From: Candidatus Hermodarchaeota archaeon
Lineage (GTDB): Archaea > Asgardarchaeota > Hermodarchaeia > Hermodarchaeales > Hermodarchaeaceae
NCBI GenBank assembly: GCA_016840185.1
Contig: JAEOSV010000249.1
Location: 1 to 31,030 of the forward strand
Direction: 5' to 3'
Length of the DNA: 31,030 nucleotides
The translations under genes and the position numbers were made by a program. The notes beneath the pieces are model-generated. The model was not told where the DNA came from. It worked only from the letters and a program-made list of their open reading frames with translations, and made no database searches. The stretch's first letter is position 1, and every line of letters begins with the position of its first letter. Positions 15,609 to 23,753 of the stretch are shown piece after piece.

Positions 15609-16406
15609 TTAGAACCCGAGATAATCTCCATGGATGAACTGGTGGTTAAACCATGCCACGATTTTATCCATTGTCTCTTCAAAGGCAACGGGATTGGTGA
15701 GGTTATGGTTGGCACCGGGCACCACAACTAGTTCCTTGGGTTCTTTGGCTTTTTCATAGAGCCGAGTGACCCCAGCGAGATCAATTCCTTTGTCAGCATC
15801 ACCCGTAATAATGAACAGTGGAGTGGGCGCAAGTTTGTGGATTTCGTTCATGACATTGTATTTCTTGGCATCTTCAATCATATTTTCAAGGGCTCTTTCT
15901 CGAGTTTCAGGGTCAGCGAGTCCATGAACTTCATCGGGAGCTTCCTTGAGAAGTTCTTCGATAGCTGCTGGGACTAGTGGAGATTTGGCAAAAGCTAAGG
16001 GGTCATAGACCGGTGCGCGAAGGGCTACAGCGGTTATCAGGGAATCTTGAATGGCGGTGATTACTGCCACCGTTGCGCCATAGCTTGGAGCGTAGACTCC
16101 AATCCATTCGGGTGAACAGTATTCAGATGAGAGTAAATGGCGTACTGCGGCTTGTGCGTCTTTGAGTTCACCGGCAAGACTGAATATGCCTTCGCTGGAA
16201 CGGAAACCCCGAAAATCAAAAGTGAGAACCCCAAATCCTGCTTCGGCGAGTCGCGTAGCAATTCCCCTAACTTGATTGGATGAACCGGGTAAGCCATGAA
16301 ATTTAATGACAAAGGAATAGGCACCCTCTTCCTCAGGGAGGACGAAATTACCTCTGATGGTTTCCCCTTCCGATTTAAATTCGGTGGGAACAATTCGAAT
16401 TGTCAA
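15609..16406 (-). CDS. Alpha/beta hydrolase (dienelactone hydrolase/prolyl-oligopeptidase-like)
   Basis: A 265-residue alpha/beta hydrolase. Visible elements are FVIKFHGLPGSS (oxyanion region HGxxG), LTFDFRGFRSSEG, the nucleophile elbow YAPSYGATVA, ITGDADKGI with the acid Asp, and VPGANHNLT with the catalytic His. The elbow reads A-x-S-x-G rather than G-x-S-x-G, an accepted variant. The TTG start at 16406 is supported by AGGAGG seven bases upstream; an out-of-frame ATG lies between. Substrate cannot be told; the family covers esterases, peptidases and acylases. It is on the same strand as the B-box membrane gene, with a 55-base gap, and may be cotranscribed. Confidence 0.85.
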   Translation of the reverse strand: MTIRIVPTEFKSEGETIRGNFVLPEEEGAYSFVIKFHGLPGSSNQVRGIATRLAEAGFGVLTFDFRGFRSSEGIFSLAGELKDAQAAVRHLLSSEYCSPEWIGVYAPSYGATVAVITAIQDSLITAVALRAPVYDPLAFAKSPLVPAAIEELLKEAPDEVHGLADPETRERALENMIEDAKKYNVMNEIHKLAPTPLFIITGDADKGIDLAGVTRLYEKAKEPKELVVVPGANHNLTNPVAFEETMDKIVAWFNHQFIHGDYLGF

Positions 16407-16461
16407 ACATAAACCTCCTCGTCACATGAAGCGATGATGAGTATAGAGGTTAATACTTCGT

Positions 16462-17319
16462 TCAGGTTTTTTTACGTATCTGGTAGAACAAAATCGCCGA
16501 GAGAATGGCTGCTGCTTCAGCTACTGCAAGTATTGCAATAAAGTATGATTCCATGTAAATGAAATGAATGGCAATATTGGAGGAATTAGGCATTTGGAGG
16601 ATGAGGGGGATTTGGAATAGGATAATGACATGAGCCATAACCAGATAGCAAATACTAGCAGCGATTGCGAGTTTGCTTGAAGGCAGAAAGTGTCGAGTGT
16701 GAAGAAAGAGAATAGCCCAGACTATGAAGGTTATGGCCCAAAAAATATATCCCGCCAAGAGTGTTAATTGAAATTGGGGGAAAAGCGGACCTGGTAAGAG
16801 ATTATTATACCAACCTTCCACGAAGAAATCGGGATTATAAAGTAACAAATCCGAAACGACCATTAGCCATCCTGAGAGTAAAGAAAATAGCGAGACACTC
16901 AGGGCAAGAAATGAATTATAATACCTGAAAAGGCCGAAGAAGGTAATTCCGGTTAAGGTGATTGCTAGTGCAATGAAGGCTAGCCCCATGGTTTTGTATA
17001 CATTGGTTACGTTACTTGGAGATGGAACTAATCGTGCACACCAAATGAGGTAAAATCCAACAATCATAATTCCCATGGCAATTATACCAATGATGAAAAG
17101 TGCACGTGTGAAAGGACTGAGAAAGCCAGTGGGCACCTGGTGAGATCCCATATCAGAGGTTTGTGTGCCTAAAGATGGACGATAACGTCCCGCGTCAAGA
17201 CACGGCAAACAAAAGAATATTCCACCGATACGTTGCTGACATTGAGGACACACACCTCCCCCACATGCATTGCATACTCCTATTGCATCTTGGTTAGCAT
17301 GGATAGCACATTTCACCAA
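16462..17319 (-). CDS. B-box-type zinc finger multi-pass membrane protein
   Basis: A 285-residue protein. The first 40 residues carry a B-box-like zinc finger (Cys4, His7, Cys16, Cys19, Cys24, Cys27, Cys37, Cys40). After a linker there are about six to seven hydrophobic helices to the C-terminus, which ends RKKT. The CxxHxxxxxxxxCxxC...CxxC layout is common in prokaryotic membrane proteins whose B-box finger may bind partner proteins. No catalytic motif is visible in the membrane part. The TTG at 17319 or GTG at 17316 is the start, with GGAG a few bases upstream. Function unknown. Confidence 0.7.
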   Translation of the reverse strand: MVKCAIHANQDAIGVCNACGGGVCPQCQQRIGGIFFCLPCLDAGRYRPSLGTQTSDMGSHQVPTGFLSPFTRALFIIGIIAMGIMIVGFYLIWCARLVPSPSNVTNVYKTMGLAFIALAITLTGITFFGLFRYYNSFLALSVSLFSLLSGWLMVVSDLLLYNPDFFVEGWYNNLLPGPLFPQFQLTLLAGYIFWAITFIVWAILFLHTRHFLPSSKLAIAASICYLVMAHVIILFQIPLILQMPNSSNIAIHFIYMESYFIAILAVAEAAAILSAILFYQIRKKT

Positions 17320-17452
17320 TACTCCACTCCAATCGCTTATTCTTGGTTCCCATTTAAATCCATGATGGTTATGACATCACCTCCTAGCACCCAGAGTATT
17401 ATGCTGTGAACGGTGAAGATTTGTGCGTAAGAATTTGCAAAGAGTTTTGAAC

Positions 17453-17486
17453 TGAGACAATATTTTGTCTGAGTGGAGTGAGACAA
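17453..17486 (+). promoter_or_regulatory. Operator-like repeats in the korA leader
   Basis: TGAGACAA occurs at 17453-17460 and again at 17479-17486, directly before the ATG, with TTGTCT, the inverse of AGACAA, at 17465-17470. AGACAA-TATT-TTGTCT forms a palindrome. AT-rich AATATTTT within it may act as the TATA box, so bound protein would block initiation. Confidence 0.45.
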
Positions 17487-19241
17487 ATGGATCAAACGGA
17501 TGAAGTCTCAATTCTGATTGGCGGTGAAGCCGGTGCAGGTATCTCAGCTGCGGGTGTTTCACTGGGCAAAGTGTTCATGCGTGGAGGACTCCACGTGTTT
17601 GGTGTCGTCGATTATCCCTCCTTAATTCGTGGCGGGCATAACTTCTATATGGTCCGCGCAAGTAAAAACTCTGTTTACAACCAGTGGGATAATCACGACC
17701 TAATCATCGCCCTCGATGAAAATACGATTCACCGTCATTGGAAGGAGCTCAAGCCAAATGGAGGTATCATCTTTGACGGTGATCAAATCTCAGCAGAAAG
17801 TTCTGACCTTCCAAAAGAGGTCAAAAACTTATTTCCTATTCCACTCAAATCAATTGTTAAAGAAGTTCAGGGTCGACCCGTGGTTCGAAATACTGTAGCC
17901 CTCGGTGCAGCGTTAGGACTGTTTGGTTTTAACATTGACATCCTTGAAGACATCCTTCGCGAATTTTTCACCCGTAAAGGTGACAAAGTTGTCACCATGA
18001 ACGTCAATGCTGCCAGAGCAGGATACAGCTATGCCCAAGAACACTATGCCAAACAATTGAAACACCAACTTGAACCGGCCAAGAAAATCCAGAAAAACAA
18101 CATTCTTCTCACAGGTAATGAGGCCGTCGCTTTAGGAGCAATTGCCGCGGGATGTCAATTCTATGCAGCCTATCCAATGACCCCTGCCTCGGGTGTACTC
18201 CATTACCTTATCGCCCAATCCGAACACTCCCACATGGTAGCCATACAGGCAGAAAGTGAGATTGCGGCCATCAATATGGCTATTGGGGCATCATATGCAG
18301 GTGTCCGTGCCATGACCGGGACATCAGGTGGTGGGTTCTGCCTCATGACTGAAGCCTTAAGCTTGGCGGGAATGGTTGAAACCCCTCTGGTTATCATGCT
18401 AGGTCAACGAACGGGGCCAAGTACAGGATTGCCAACGTATACAGCACAAAGTGATTTACGGTTCGCAGTTCATGCAGCACATGGCGAATTTCCACGAATC
18501 ATCATCGCCCCTGGCGATGTTACCGAATGTTTTGAATTCACCATTGACGCCTTCAATCTCGCTGATGAATTTCAACTCCCGGTTATTCTACTCACTGATA
18601 AGCACCTCATCGAAAGCCACGCATCTACCTCACCATTCGCTGTTGAAGATGTTGTGATAGATCGGGGGAAGCTTATCCCCATGTCATCGTATTCCGAGAA
18701 GGCTCCCTACCTTCGCCACCAACTTACACCGGACGGTGTTTCCCCACGCCTGATTCCAGGTACTCCCAATGCCCTCATCCACTCGGATTCCGCCGTACAT
18801 AAGGAAAGCGGGTTTCAAGGTGACGATTGTGCTGTTGCATCTAAAATGGCGGACAAACGCTTTCAGAAACTACCGAAACTGCTGAAACGCCTTGAAAAGA
18901 AGCCACGTATTAAACTATATGGCCCTAAGACGGCGGATGTCACCCTTGTGGGTTGGGGGTCAACCAAAGGTGTTGCTCTCGAAGTGCTTCGACTCCTGGA
19001 AAAAGATAACATCAAAGCGAATTTCTTGCAAGTCGTCTATCTCACACCCTTCCCAGCAGAAGATGTGAAAACAGTACTGAAGAATCAAAACCCAATTCTT
19101 GTGGAGGGGAATCAGACTGCACAATTAGGTAGCCTCATCAAAGAGCATACAGGCATTGAGATTACCAAGAAGGTTCTCCGCTATGATGGAAGGGCTTTCA
19201 ATCCCCTTCAACTTACACGACGTATTAAGGAGGAATTATGA
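17487..19241 (+). CDS. korA: 2-oxoacid:ferredoxin oxidoreductase, fused gamma-alpha subunit
   Basis: A 584-residue subunit. Residues ~5-190 are the gamma domain (SILIGGEAGAGISAAGVSLGKVF, DYPSLIRGGHNFYMVRAS). Residues ~205-584 are the alpha (pyrimidine-binding) domain with YPMTPAS (229-235), the OFOR alpha-chain signature, then IQAESEIAAINMAIGASYAG and TSGGGFCLMTEALSLAGM. With the beta subunit it would oxidatively decarboxylate a 2-oxoacid to an acyl-CoA and reduce ferredoxin. Pyruvate, 2-oxoglutarate and branched-chain acids cannot be told apart here; the fused gamma-alpha form is usual for KorA-type enzymes. The ATG at 17487 is preferred over GTG 17478 because GGAGTGA sits five bases before it. 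It overlaps korB by four bases (ATGA). Many codons end in C, suggesting high expression. Confidence 0.9.
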   Translation: MDQTDEVSILIGGEAGAGISAAGVSLGKVFMRGGLHVFGVVDYPSLIRGGHNFYMVRASKNSVYNQWDNHDLIIALDENTIHRHWKELKPNGGIIFDGDQISAESSDLPKEVKNLFPIPLKSIVKEVQGRPVVRNTVALGAALGLFGFNIDILEDILREFFTRKGDKVVTMNVNAARAGYSYAQEHYAKQLKHQLEPAKKIQKNNILLTGNEAVALGAIAAGCQFYAAYPMTPASGVLHYLIAQSEHSHMVAIQAESEIAAINMAIGASYAGVRAMTGTSGGGFCLMTEALSLAGMVETPLVIMLGQRTGPSTGLPTYTAQSDLRFAVHAAHGEFPRIIIAPGDVTECFEFTIDAFNLADEFQLPVILLTDKHLIESHASTSPFAVEDVVIDRGKLIPMSSYSEKAPYLRHQLTPDGVSPRLIPGTPNALIHSDSAVHKESGFQGDDCAVASKMADKRFQKLPKLLKRLEKKPRIKLYGPKTADVTLVGWGSTKGVALEVLRLLEKDNIKANFLQVVYLTPFPAEDVKTVLKNQNPILVEGNQTAQLGSLIKEHTGIEITKKVLRYDGRAFNPLQLTRRIKEEL

Positions 19242-20104
19242 TGGAACCACCTACACGAAGTAACGTAAAGACAGATGAACCCAATACCTGGTGCCCCGGA
19301 TGTGGAAACTTCGGAGTCCTGCGAGCCTTACAAAGTGCTATTGTCGACTTGAAGATTCCTCGAGAACAGATCGTGTTAGTAACGGGGATTGGTTGTCATG
19401 GAAAAATCCACAACTACGTCAATGTCAATGGCATTCACGGTATTCACGGACGGGTTCTCCCCGTCATGACAGGGATTAAACTTGCAAATCATGACCTCAC
19501 TGTCATCGGTCATGCCGGTGACGGAGACCAATACGACGAAGGAATTGGACACTTTCCACACGCCGCACGTCGCAATGTAGATGTCAAATTATTCACTCAT
19601 GACAACAAGGTTTACGGGCTCACAACAGGACAAACCGCACCCACTAGCATCAAAGGATATGTCAGCAAAACCACACCGCTAGGAGCATTTCCACCGAGAC
19701 TTGAACCACTAAAGATTGCCTTGGCCAGCAACGCCTCCTTCGTAGCCCGCGGATGGGTTGGTGATGTTGACCATCTCAAGCAACTCATGATGACAGCCAT
19801 TCAACATCGGGGCTTCGCCCTCATTGATATGCTCCAAGTCTGCTTCACATTCAACCGGGTCCAAAACTATCAATTCTACCGAGACCGAGTTTACAAGCTT
19901 GAAGCTGAAGGACATGACACCTCAGATTACTACTCAGCGGTAAAACGAGCCGATGAATGGGGTGAAAAGATCCCAATTGGAATCTTCTACAAAGAGGATC
20001 GACCAGTTTATCGGAGCTCTCTCCCGCAAATCGAGAAAACAGCGTTAGTCAAGCAATCTCTTAAAGTAGAGAAGGTTTCCGAACTACTTCAAGAACTCAC
20101 GTAA
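19238..20104 (+). CDS. korB: 2-oxoacid:ferredoxin oxidoreductase, beta (TPP-binding) subunit
   Basis: A 288-residue beta subunit of normal length. The TPP/Mg motif GDGD is at residues 94-97 (GHAGDGDQYDEGIGH), with TTGQTAPTS and the N-terminal WCPGCGNFGVLRAL. The four Cys that hold the [4Fe-4S] cluster in this family are all present (Cys19, Cys22, Cys53, Cys202). No ferredoxin-like delta domain is encoded here or next to it, so electrons would pass to a separate ferredoxin. AAGGAGG lies just before the tandem ATG starts at 19238 and 19241. The gene is translationally coupled to korA and converges with the DUF35 gene across a short hairpin. Confidence 0.92.
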   Translation: MMEPPTRSNVKTDEPNTWCPGCGNFGVLRALQSAIVDLKIPREQIVLVTGIGCHGKIHNYVNVNGIHGIHGRVLPVMTGIKLANHDLTVIGHAGDGDQYDEGIGHFPHAARRNVDVKLFTHDNKVYGLTTGQTAPTSIKGYVSKTTPLGAFPPRLEPLKIALASNASFVARGWVGDVDHLKQLMMTAIQHRGFALIDMLQVCFTFNRVQNYQFYRDRVYKLEAEGHDTSDYYSAVKRADEWGEKIPIGIFYKEDRPVYRSSLPQIEKTALVKQSLKVEKVSELLQELT

Positions 20105-20140
20105 ACATGTTCTTGAAAGAAAAAAGAGAAAGGGAGCCCG

Positions 20141-20155
20141 CTAGCAGAATGCTAG
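20141..20155. terminator. Bidirectional hairpin between korB and DUF35 gene
   Basis: CTAGCA and TGCTAG form a 6-bp stem with a 3-base loop. It lies in the 47-base convergent gap and overlaps the minus-strand stop codon. It may mark transcript ends on both strands; no long T tract is present. Confidence 0.35.
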
Positions 20156-20589
20156 GCAGGCTTGATAAAGTAAGCCAGGTTCCCGTTTTCCAGTTCTTGG
20201 GGTGCAACTTTAACTTTCATCCCGACTTTAGGTTTACTTGTCAACCCCTTCATGTGGGCGGCGAGACGGAGTTCGTCTTCGAACTCAATCACGCCCAACA
20301 CATAGGGAACGTTGGTTTGTTTGGCGATGCCTTCTGGGGCAAAATGGACAATCGACCAAGTGTATAAGGTGCCTTCGGGATTGACTTCAAACCATTCTAG
20401 GTCGGTTCCACCACTTGGGCACGTGAACCGTGGGGGCATGAATTTCTTCCCGCACTTTTTACATTTGGTTGCCAAGAATTTACCTTCTTCGAGCCCGGTG
20501 ATGAATTTTCGGAAATCTGCTGTCATACGTTGCCGGTTTTTCACGTCTGATGAAAGTTCAACGACAAATCCCATTTCATGTTCACTCAT
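20152..20589 (-). CDS. DUF35 zinc-ribbon/OB-fold protein, thiolase partner
   Basis: A 145-residue protein with an N-terminal helix (MTADFRKFITGLEEGKFLATKC), a rubredoxin-like zinc ribbon and an OB-fold (GTLYTWSIVHFAP...VPYVLGVIEF...GMKVKV). In archaea, DUF35 proteins bind the adjacent thiolase and channel intermediates in acetoacetyl-CoA thiolase/HMG-CoA synthase complexes. The zinc ribbon keeps CKKC and one Cys of the second pair, but the fourth ligand position reads CPSGG instead of CPxC, so zinc may be held by three ligands or lost. AGGTGA five bases before the ATG at 20589 fixes the start. It lies 10 bases after the thiolase stop. Confidence 0.85.
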   Translation of the reverse strand: MSEHEMGFVVELSSDVKNRQRMTADFRKFITGLEEGKFLATKCKKCGKKFMPPRFTCPSGGTDLEWFEVNPEGTLYTWSIVHFAPEGIAKQTNVPYVLGVIEFEDELRLAAHMKGLTSKPKVGMKVKVAPQELENGNLAYFIKPA

Positions 20590-20599
20590 TTTATTCACC

Positions 20600-21811
20600 T
20601 CAAGGCTCCAGGATAAAGACGTTCACGAACTGCCCATGTTGACCCACATTGTGGGTGAGGGCGACTTCGACATCTGGGACTTGGCGGGGTTTCTCAACTT
20701 TGCCATAGACTTGTTTGTAGGCGTCGACGACTTGTCCGATACCCGTTGCACCGAGTGGGTGACCCTTGGATTTGAGTCCCCCATCTACGTTGGTTGGGAC
20801 ACCTGGTCCGTCGATGTAGGCACCACGTTCAGCGGACCATTCGCCACCTTTTCCACGTTCACAGAAACCAAGGTCTTCATAGGCCATGATTTCGGCGATG
20901 CTGAAGCAGTCATGAACATATGCAACGTCAATGTCTTTTGCGGTCTTGCCGCTTTGTTTGTACGCCATCTGACCTGCCCGAACATTACCTTCGATGTTAG
21001 TTAGGTTCGGACGATCCGTCACACGGAAGGTGTCGGATGAGGTGCCGATACCTGTAAGCCAGAGGGGTTCACTGGACATCTCTTTAGCTTTTTCTTCGCT
21101 GGCCATGATGACGGTTGCAGAACCGTCGCTGATAAGGCAGCAGTCATACAATCGCAACGGTTCAGCAATGGGAATCGAACCAGTCGCATCTTCAATGGTA
21201 ATTTGTCGACGAAGTTGAGCATTCTTGTTGTAGTAACCATAGTGATGGCTTTTCACAGGAACCGATGAAAGTTGTTCACGGGTGAGGCCATCAACCGACA
21301 TTTTTCGGGCCGCATATAGTGAGTAAAACGTGGGAAAACTAATTCCGTAGATGTACTCCCAGCGATGATCACCTGCAACAGACATCAACTCAGTTGCATA
21401 CGAACTGCTCAACCAAGTCATGGTTTCAACGCCAATGGCTGCTATGACATCAAATTGCCCGGATGCGATTTGTGCCCAGGCAGTTCGAATGGCGGTGGAG
21501 CCGGTGGCGCATGCTGTTTCAACGCGCATAGTGGGTTTGCCGATGATGCCGACTTCGTCTGCAACGAGTGCAGCGCCAGCACCTTGACCAGCAAACGCTT
21601 CTGCGGCGATACCCACGACACTGCCTTCAACATCATCATTTGTGATGCCGGCGTGTTCGAGGGCAGGGAAGTATGATTCGTGGGCGAGTTCCCGGAGTGT
21701 GACTGCGGGGTAGGTAGCTTTCTCGCCTTCAATGTCTTCCTGGATTATTTTACCACGTTTGCCGTATTTACTGTGGCCAATGCCCACAATAGCGACTTTT
21801 GGAATTGCCAC
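20600..21811 (-). CDS. Archaeal thiolase (acetyl-CoA C-acyltransferase family)
   Basis: A 403-residue thiolase of the archaeal/SCPx-like type. The nucleophile is Cys101 in VETACATGSTAI, and the second catalytic residue is His351 in GLKSKGHPLGATG. The C-terminal loop reads HNVGQHGQFVN, lacking the usual CxG cysteine of degradative thiolases, as is common in the DUF35-associated type. It would cleave or form a C-C bond between acyl-CoA and acetyl-CoA, either ending beta-oxidation or starting acetoacetyl-CoA synthesis. The GTG start at 21811 has AGGTGA seven bases upstream. A TATA-like CTATAGAAAC at about 21850-21857 and a palindrome further up suggest its own promoter. DUF35 is its expected complex partner. 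Confidence 0.9.
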   Translation of the reverse strand: MAIPKVAIVGIGHSKYGKRGKIIQEDIEGEKATYPAVTLRELAHESYFPALEHAGITNDDVEGSVVGIAAEAFAGQGAGAALVADEVGIIGKPTMRVETACATGSTAIRTAWAQIASGQFDVIAAIGVETMTWLSSSYATELMSVAGDHRWEYIYGISFPTFYSLYAARKMSVDGLTREQLSSVPVKSHHYGYYNKNAQLRRQITIEDATGSIPIAEPLRLYDCCLISDGSATVIMASEEKAKEMSSEPLWLTGIGTSSDTFRVTDRPNLTNIEGNVRAGQMAYKQSGKTAKDIDVAYVHDCFSIAEIMAYEDLGFCERGKGGEWSAERGAYIDGPGVPTNVDGGLKSKGHPLGATGIGQVVDAYKQVYGKVEKPRQVPDVEVALTHNVGQHGQFVNVFILEP

Positions 21812-21884
21812 TTATTTTTCACCTATTTGGGGTTCTAAATTTACTGTTTCTATAGCGGGTTTCGCTAATAGAATCTTTTCTTTT

Positions 21885-21900
21885 GTCCAAGAACTTGGAC
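21885..21900. promoter_or_regulatory. 16-bp palindrome upstream of thiolase gene
   Basis: GTCCAAG and CTTGGAC are perfect 7-bp arms around AA. It lies between the enoyl-CoA hydratase stop and the thiolase TATA-like element, about 30 bases upstream of the latter. It could be an operator for an acyl-CoA-responsive regulator, or a terminator stem without a T tract. Confidence 0.4.
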
Positions 21901-21922
21901 GGGATATGATGATATGCTGAGT

Positions 21923-22735
21923 CTATTTGCCCTTGAATTTGGGCTTGGATTTGGAAAAGACTGCAGCAATACCAGTTGAAAGGTCTTCGGTGTCAAAGGT
22001 TGCTAGTAAGCCGTCGAGTTCGGCTTCGTTGCCTTTTGCAACGGGAACGTCGAAGGAATGGTTCATAGCTTTTTTCGCGAGTTTCAGTGCAATGGGTGCG
22101 TTGTCGGCAATGGATTGAGCCATGAAGAGGGCTTCACCGTGGAGTTCATCGCTGGGCACGACTTTGTTGACTAGTCCGATTTCGAAGGCTTCATCAGCGA
22201 GGACATCTCGTCCAGTGAGGATGATTTCTTTGGCTTTGCCCATTCCGATGATGCGGGGCATTCGTTGAGTTCCACCCCAGCCAGGGATGAGACCGAGTTT
22301 GACTTCTGGGTTACCGCATTTCGTTTCCTTAGAAGCGATACGGAGATCGCAGGCCATGCTCATTTCTAATCCACCCCCGAGGACTAAGCCGTGGAGTTCA
22401 GCGATGATGGGCTTTGGAAAGTTCTCAATTCGACGGAACAGGGCTTGCCCTGACTCCATGAACTTCTTAGCCATGGGACGGTCTTGCGCCATCTGAGCCG
22501 CAGCAGTAAGATCAGCACCGACCGAGAAGGCTTTCTCAGAGGCGGATCGTATGATGACGGCGCGGATGTTGTCGTCTTTTTCGATTGTGTCCAGAACAGC
22601 ATTCATGTCTTTGATAAGTTCGGGTCCAATCGCGTTAAGTTTTCCTGGGCGGTTGAGGGTGATTACGCCGATTTGTTCGGATTCGGCGAGGAAGTGACCT
22701 TCAACTGCATAGGCAATGGTTTCATAATCTGCCAT
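21923..22735 (-). CDS. Enoyl-CoA hydratase/isomerase (crotonase fold)
   Basis: A 270-residue crotonase-fold enzyme. Visible features are ITLNRPGKLNAI, the oxyanion-forming FSVGADL (70-76), HGLVLGGGLEMSMACDLRIAS with Glu124, and NPEVKLGLIPGWGGTQRMPR with Glu144. The two glutamates match the catalytic pair of enoyl-CoA hydratase 1 (Glu144/Glu164 in rat), so hydration of trans-2-enoyl-CoA to 3-hydroxyacyl-CoA is likely. TAGGAGG lies about 12 bases before the ATG. It lies 31 bases after the 3-hydroxyacyl-CoA dehydrogenase stop on the same strand, forming a clear pathway pair. Confidence 0.92.
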   Translation of the reverse strand: MADYETIAYAVEGHFLAESEQIGVITLNRPGKLNAIGPELIKDMNAVLDTIEKDDNIRAVIIRSASEKAFSVGADLTAAAQMAQDRPMAKKFMESGQALFRRIENFPKPIIAELHGLVLGGGLEMSMACDLRIASKETKCGNPEVKLGLIPGWGGTQRMPRIIGMGKAKEIILTGRDVLADEAFEIGLVNKVVPSDELHGEALFMAQSIADNAPIALKLAKKAMNHSFDVPVAKGNEAELDGLLATFDTEDLSTGIAAVFSKSKPKFKGK

Positions 22736-22766
22736 TTTCGTTTTTTTCCTCCTATTTGATAGGTTT

Positions 22767-23618
22767 TTATGAGTATTCGTGAAATCCTTTACCGGATTTC
22801 ATACCGAGTTCGCCTTTTTCCACTTTTTCCAACAGCAACTTTGGAGTTTTATAACATTCACCATAACCTTCATAGAGGGTGGTTGCAGTGGCAGCAGCGA
22901 TATCTAATCCGACAAAGTCTGCAAGGGTGAGGGGACCAACAGGATGATTCGCGCCTAGTTGCATTGCAGTATCGATATCTTCAGCGGTAGCAAGACCTTC
23001 TTGAAAAATCTTAATCGCTTCACCCATGAGGGCTCCAAGAATACGGTTAACGATGAAGCCTGGTGAATCTTTCACTTTCACCGGTGTTTTATCGAGTTTC
23101 TTACTGAAAGCAATCGCGGTTTCAATCGTATCTTCAGATGTTTTATCTCCAACAACAATTTCAACTAATTTCATGGCTGGAACAGGATTGAAGAAATGTA
23201 TACCGACTACTTTGTCAGCACGTTTGGTTACAGTAGCCATTTCGGAGACACTGAGGCTGGACGTATTGGTAGCGAAGATGGTATCAGACCGGGAGGCAGC
23301 CTCCATTTTTGTAAAGAGCTCTTTTTTGGCTTTCATATTCTCATAGATGGCTTCGACGACCATATCGACGTCTTTGACGGCTTCTGCAACGTCGAGAACA
23401 GGTTTAATGCCGTCGACAATTCCTTTCGCAGCTTTGAGATCGATTTTACTTTTGTCGACACCAGTTTTGACCATGGATTTGATTTTGTTCATGCCGTTGG
23501 CGATGAATTCTTGCTTAAGGTCGTTGAGGTTGACTTCGATGCCGAATCGGGCGGCTTGGTAGGCGATACCTGTGCCCATGGCGCCAGCGCCGATGACAGC
23601 TATTCGTTTGATTTCCAT
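22767..23618 (-). CDS. 3-hydroxyacyl-CoA dehydrogenase (3-hydroxybutyryl-CoA dehydrogenase type)
   Basis: A 283-residue enzyme, the standard length for single-domain 3-hydroxybutyryl-CoA dehydrogenases. The NAD(P)-binding motif is GAGAMGTGIA (10-19). The catalytic His141 is in VGIHFFNPVPAMKLVEIV with Glu153, and Ser120 lies in TNTSSLSVSE. The C-terminal NHPVGPLTLADFVGLD and GKGFHEYS are typical. It interconverts 3-hydroxyacyl-CoA and 3-ketoacyl-CoA. The frame extends 26 codons upstream, but AAGGTGA six bases before the ATG at 23618 fixes the start. It heads a run hydratase-thiolase-DUF35, so together they make the hydration, oxidation and thiolysis steps. No acyl-CoA dehydrogenase or CoA ligase is visible here. 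Confidence 0.93.
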   Translation of the reverse strand: MEIKRIAVIGAGAMGTGIAYQAARFGIEVNLNDLKQEFIANGMNKIKSMVKTGVDKSKIDLKAAKGIVDGIKPVLDVAEAVKDVDMVVEAIYENMKAKKELFTKMEAASRSDTIFATNTSSLSVSEMATVTKRADKVVGIHFFNPVPAMKLVEIVVGDKTSEDTIETAIAFSKKLDKTPVKVKDSPGFIVNRILGALMGEAIKIFQEGLATAEDIDTAMQLGANHPVGPLTLADFVGLDIAAATATTLYEGYGECYKTPKLLLEKVEKGELGMKSGKGFHEYS

Positions 23619-23637
23619 TTTTTTCACCTTAATGGTA

Positions 23638-23659
23638 TTCAACAATGAAGTTTGTTCAA
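23638..23659. promoter_or_regulatory. Near-palindrome in the hydroxyacyl-CoA dehydrogenase leader
   Basis: TTCAACAA and TTGTTCAA are near-perfect arms (one mismatch) with a 6-base spacer, just upstream of the ribosome-binding site. TATA-like ACTTATAG on the minus strand lies about 35-40 bases further upstream near 23692-23700. This is a weak candidate operator. Confidence 0.3.
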
Positions 23660-23753
23660 TTGTGTATGCGGAGCTTGAAGGTCTATTAAAATTCAACTAT
23701 AAGTCGAAAAACGACGAGTAAAGACCACATGAAAAACATGACATAGAAGAAAA

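Noticed and set aside
20312..21004. 230-codon plus-strand frame across DUF35 and thiolase
   Set aside because: It lies opposite two well-supported genes and has no family features; length is explained by codon bias of the true genes.
23196..23648. 150-codon plus-strand frame over the hydroxyacyl-CoA dehydrogenase gene
   Set aside because: Antisense shadow with a low-complexity Phe/Asp-rich product.
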